Positions 60,392 through 64,000 of a stretch of 64,000 nt of DNA are shown here, piece by piece. Position 1 is the first letter of the stretch. Each line of letters begins with the position of its first letter. This stretch comes from Sinonovacula constricta (taxonomy: Eukaryota; Mollusca; Bivalvia; Cardiida; Solecurtidae), in contig CM017557.1 in the NCBI GenBank assembly GCA_007844125.1, positions 62,944,174 to 63,008,173 on the forward strand, given 5' to 3'. The notes under the pieces were generated by a model, which was given only the letters and a program-made list of their open reading frames with translations, did not search any database and was not told the DNA's origin. A program made the position numbers and the translations under genes.

Positions 60392-63147
60392 CCAGGTCCC
60401 ACGTGCAGAATCATTTCTCAGTTGAGATTTAGCTCAAGCTTAAAATTTGATTTCCCAGTATTTACTTATACAATATGTTTAATACATCACTGTTATATAG
60501 CAATATACATTAACCTTGCAATGTTCATGATGTATAACATCACTGTTATATAGCGATACTGTAACCTTGCAATGTTCAGGGTGTATAACATCACTGTTAT
60601 ATAGCGATACTGTAACCTTGCAATGTTCAGGGTGTATAACATCACTGTTATATAGCAATACTGTAACCTTGCAATATTCAGGGTGTATAACATCACTGTT
60701 ATATAGCAATACTGTAACATTGCAATGTTCAGGGTGTATAACATCACTGTTATATAGCGATACTGTAACCTTGCAATGTTCAGGGTGTATAACATCACTG
60801 TTATATAGCAATACTGTAACCTTGCAATGTTCAGGGTGTATAACATCACTGTTATATAGCGATACTGTAACCTTGCAATGTTCAGGGTGTATAACATCAC
60901 TGTTATATAGCGATACTGTAACCTTGCAATGTTCAGGCTGTATAGCATCACTGTTATATAGCAATACTGTAACCTTGCAATGTTCAGGGTGTATAACATC
61001 ACTGTTATATAGCGATACTGTAACCTTGCAATGTTCAGGGTGTATAACATCACTGTTATATAGCAATACTGTAACCTTGCAATGTTCAGGGTGTATAACA
61101 TCACTGTTATATAGCAATACTGTAACCTTGCAATGTTCAGGGTATATAACATCACTGTTATATAGCAATACTGTAACCTTGCAATGTTCAGAGTGTATAA
61201 CATCACTGTTATATAGCGATACTGTAACCTTGCAATGTTCAGGGTGTATAACATCACTGTTATATAGCAATACTGTAACCTTGCAATGTTCAGGGTGTAT
61301 AACATCACTGTTATATAGCAATACTGTAACCTTGCAATGTTCAGGGTGTATAACATCACTGTTATATAGCAATACTGTAACCTTGCAATGTTCAGGGTGT
61401 ATAACATCACTGTTATATAGCAATACTGTAACCTTGCAATGTTCAGGGTGTATAACATCACTGTTATATAGCAATACTGTAACCTTGCAATGTTCAGGGT
61501 GTATAACATCACTGTTATATAGCAATACTGTAACCTTGCAATGTTCAGGGTGTATAACATCACTGTTATATAGCGATACTGTAACCTTGCAATGTTCAGG
61601 GTGTATAACATCACTGTTATATAGCAATACTGTAACCTTGCAATGTTCAGGGTGTATAACATCACTGTTATATAGCAATACTGTAACCTTGCAATGTTCA
61701 GGGTGTATAACATCACTGTTATATAGCAATACTGTAACCTTGCAATGTTCAGGGTGTATAACATCACTGTTATATAGCAATACTGTAACCTTGCAATGTT
61801 CAGGGTGTATAACATCACTGTCATATAGCAATATACATTAACCTTGCAATGTTTTTAAGGTGTATAGCATCACTGTTATATAGCAATACTGTAACCTTGC
61901 AATGTTCAGGGTGTATAACATCACTGTTATATAGCGATACTGTAACCTTGCAATGTTCAGGGTGTATAACATCACTGTTATATAGCAATACTGTAACCTT
62001 GCAATGTTCAGGGTGTATAACATCACTGTTATATAGCAATACTGTAACCTTGCAATGTTCAGGGTGTATAACATCACTGTTATATAGCAATACTGTAACC
62101 TTGCAATGTTCAGGGTGTATAACATCACTGTTATATAGCAATACTGTAACCTTGCAATGTTCAGGGTGTATAACATCACTGTTATATAGCAATACTGTAA
62201 CCTTGCAATGTTCAGGGTGTATAACATCACTGTTATATAGCGATACTGTAACCTTGCAATGTTCAGGGTGTATAACATCACTGTTATATAGCGATACTGT
62301 AACCTTGCAATATTCAGGGTGTATAACATCACTGTTATATAGCGATACTGTAACCTTGCAATGTTCAGGGTGTATAACATCACTGTTATATAGCGATACT
62401 GTAACCTTGCAATGTTCAGGGTGTATAACATCACTGTTATATAGCAATACTGTAACCTTGCAATGTTCAGGGTGTATAACATCACTGTTATATAGCGATA
62501 CTGTAACCTTGCAATGTTCAGGGTGTATAACATCACTGTTATATAGCGATACTGTAACCTTGCAATGTTCAGGGTGTATAACATCACTGTTATATAGCGA
62601 TACTGTAACCTTGCAATGTTCAGGGTGTATAACATCACTGTTATATAGCGATACTGTAACCTTGCAATGTTCAGGGTGTATAACATCACTGTTATATAGC
62701 AATACTATAACCTTGCAATGTTCAGGGTGTATAACATCACTGTTATATAGCAATACTGTAACATTGCAATGTTCAGGGTGTATAACATCACTGTTATATA
62801 GCAATACTGTAACCTTGCAATGTTCAGGGTGTATAACATCACTGTTATATAGCGATACTGTAAACTTGCAATGTTCAGGGTGTATAACATCACTGTTATA
62901 TAGCAATACTGTAACCTTGCAATGTTCAGGGTGTATAACATCACTGTTATATAGCAATACTGTAACCTTGCAATGTTCAGGGTGTATAACATCACTGTTA
63001 TATAGCAATCTACATTAACCTTGCAATGTTCAGGGTGTATAACAAATTAAAAATGAAGAATATGGATCCAGAAAGAGGTATTCTTGGAGTCAAAATTTGA
63101 GCTTGAGCAAACTTTCAACTGAGAAATGTTTCTACAAGTGAGGCCAG
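60392..63147. mobile_element. TIR element carrying ~50 tandem 51-bp units, flanked by 9-bp direct repeats
   Basis: The left end, at 60392, begins CAGGTCCCACGTGCAGAAT and runs into CATTTCTCAGTTGAGATTT. The right end, read as reverse complement from 63147, begins CTGGCCTCACTTGTAGAAA and runs into CATTTCTCAGTTGA. The inverted repeat stays recognisable for about 55 bp, through GCTCAAGCT. A perfect direct repeat, GTGTAGATC, sits immediately outside both ends (60383-60391 and 63148-63156), as a target-site duplication would. Between the ends are only tandem 51-bp units. No transposase is present, so this is a non-autonomous element. The superfamily is uncertain: a 9-bp duplication would suit Mutator-like elements and 8 bp would suit hAT. 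Confidence 0.8.
60485..63045. repeat. 51-bp minisatellite, about 50 copies in two blocks
   Basis: The unit runs GTGTATAACATCACTGTTAT, then ATAGC(A/G)ATACTGTAAC, then CTTGCAATGTTCAGG. Copies are nearly identical. The main variant is A or G in ATAGC(A/G)ATA; rare ones are AATATTCAGG, TGTAACATTG and TATAGCATC. Three units with an altered middle (ATACATTAACC or CTACATTAACC) occur near 60510, 61833 and 63012, so the array is split into two blocks of roughly 26 and 23 units. Because 51 is divisible by 3 and the unit lacks stops in several frames, long open frames run through it on both strands (for example 60479-61831 minus, 60567-61841 plus). These are repeat artefacts, not genes. Confidence 0.97.
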
Positions 63148-63800
63148 GTGTAGATCAATCTGTGAATGTCTAATCAGAATCCTTACTATTTACTGCTGTG
63201 TCTTAATTTATACATATTGCCTACTAGGCAAGAAGTTGTAAGTAAATTATAAGTAACTTTAGTACTGGTTATGAACAAATATAACATTAAAAAAAAGTTA
63301 AAAAATAATTATCACGTAATATGATGTGTTTTCAGTAAGTAACCCTCATAAGTCATATTTGAAAACCATTTTGGTAACCCACTAGTGAGGTATTGAGTTC
63401 CAAAACCCCTGTGCCATAACCATTAATAGCTATATTTTACAAAAAAATAACATTGGATTTAGGTAATGTGATAAATACAACAGGTGTGTTTAGAGAACAT
63501 TAAATATATTGAAGTAGATGAATAAAATAATACACAACTCATTCTGTATTATTTAATTCTGCCTTGTTATGTATTGTTAAATCCAACTTGTTTAATATTT
63601 CCAGTACTCAATAAACACTCAAGTCAGATCTTCTGTATGTAAGAGTAAAAGTATCAATGTAGAACAAGCCACAATTTCATTGCAGGTTATCTGAGAGACA
63701 TATCCACATCTCTAGACATACATCTGGGTACAACCAACACCTCTTGTCAGATTCTTTATTTTTTCTATGACTGGTTAGAGTCAAAACCAAAAGGTAACCT

Positions 63801-64000
63801 TGCCCCAACTTGCAGAATCATTTCTCAGTTGAGATTTTTGCTCAAGTTCAAATTTTGACTGTTTATTGTTTATTTCTGTAATATCTCTAACACCTAAATG
63901 TAATACAGCAATACCTTAACCTTGCTTGATTAATAGAGGCTATGATATGAGTGGTCATTAGGTACTGAAAATATTAAACAAGCTGAATGAAACGATACGA
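63801..64000. mobile_element. third member of the same MITE family, left part, possibly cut by the window end
   Basis: It begins with TTGCAGAATCATTTCTCAGT and continues GAGATTTTTGCTCAAGTTC. Inside is a single core, AATACAGCAATACC then TTAACCTTGCTTGATTAATA. No right inverted repeat appears before position 64000, so the element is either truncated or runs out of the window. Confidence 0.7.

Noticed and set aside
60479..63018. Long open frames of 283-450 residues on both strands
   Set aside because: They are read-through of the 51-bp tandem repeat, open in several frames at once, with no non-repeat sequence attached.
55205..63045. CRISPR-like arrays
   Set aside because: The repeats are head-to-tail without unique spacers, and the genome is clearly animal.

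Overview
This window looks like a piece of an animal nuclear genome, most likely a bivalve mollusc. It is AT-rich, has no bacterial-style gene packing, and no long open frame outside tandem repeats. It has tRNA-headed SINEs, several MITE families, many minisatellites, and one clear spliced gene. The bivalve call rests on the style of the dispersed repeats and is an inference, not a species identification.

The only gene I recognise is the 3' end of a MICAL-family gene (F-actin monooxygenase, C-terminal bMERB domain) on the minus strand. Two exons are visible: a penultimate exon at 56456-56570 and the terminal exon with the stop codon at 45808-45889. Splice sites and phase match exactly (GC|A). 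They are separated by a 10.6-kb intron full of repeats: a 27-bp array, a 29-bp array, and three copies of a longer dispersed unit. The rest of the gene should lie beyond 64000. Its stop codon sits inside a 23-bp-period array of X-box-like CCATGG palindromes that forms the start of the 3' UTR.

Region 1-45000 has no recognisable gene. It holds scattered GC-richer islands with promoter- or enhancer-like motif clusters: CTTAAG near 2.2-2.75 kb, GGATTA near 7.7 kb, paired CRE sites near 9.48 kb, a TCATTAG palindrome at 11.27 kb, and a YY1-like start at 20.16 kb. There are a few weak candidate exons. Between them lie tandem repeats: a (TAG)n block at 10.2 kb, a GC-rich 46-bp array at 18.7 kb, a 17-bp array with 374-bp higher-order structure at 26.1 kb, AAAT/CA microsatellites at 29.9 kb, an exact 139-bp duplication at 31.0 kb, a 37-bp array at 40.7 kb, a degenerate ~20-bp array at 41.4 kb, and a 32-bp array at 43.1 kb. 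Mobile elements include two hAT-type MITEs with 8-bp target duplications (33.8 and 38.4 kb), a TTAA-flanked MITE family (23.7, 36.9, 38.9 and 57.2 kb), and a SINE family with five pieces.

The most unusual structure is at 60392-63147. It is an element with terminal inverted repeats, bounded by a perfect 9-bp direct repeat, whose interior is about 50 copies of a 51-bp unit. Two relatives in the window (8.6 kb and 63.8 kb) carry the corresponding core only once. This points to a satellite array born inside a MITE.
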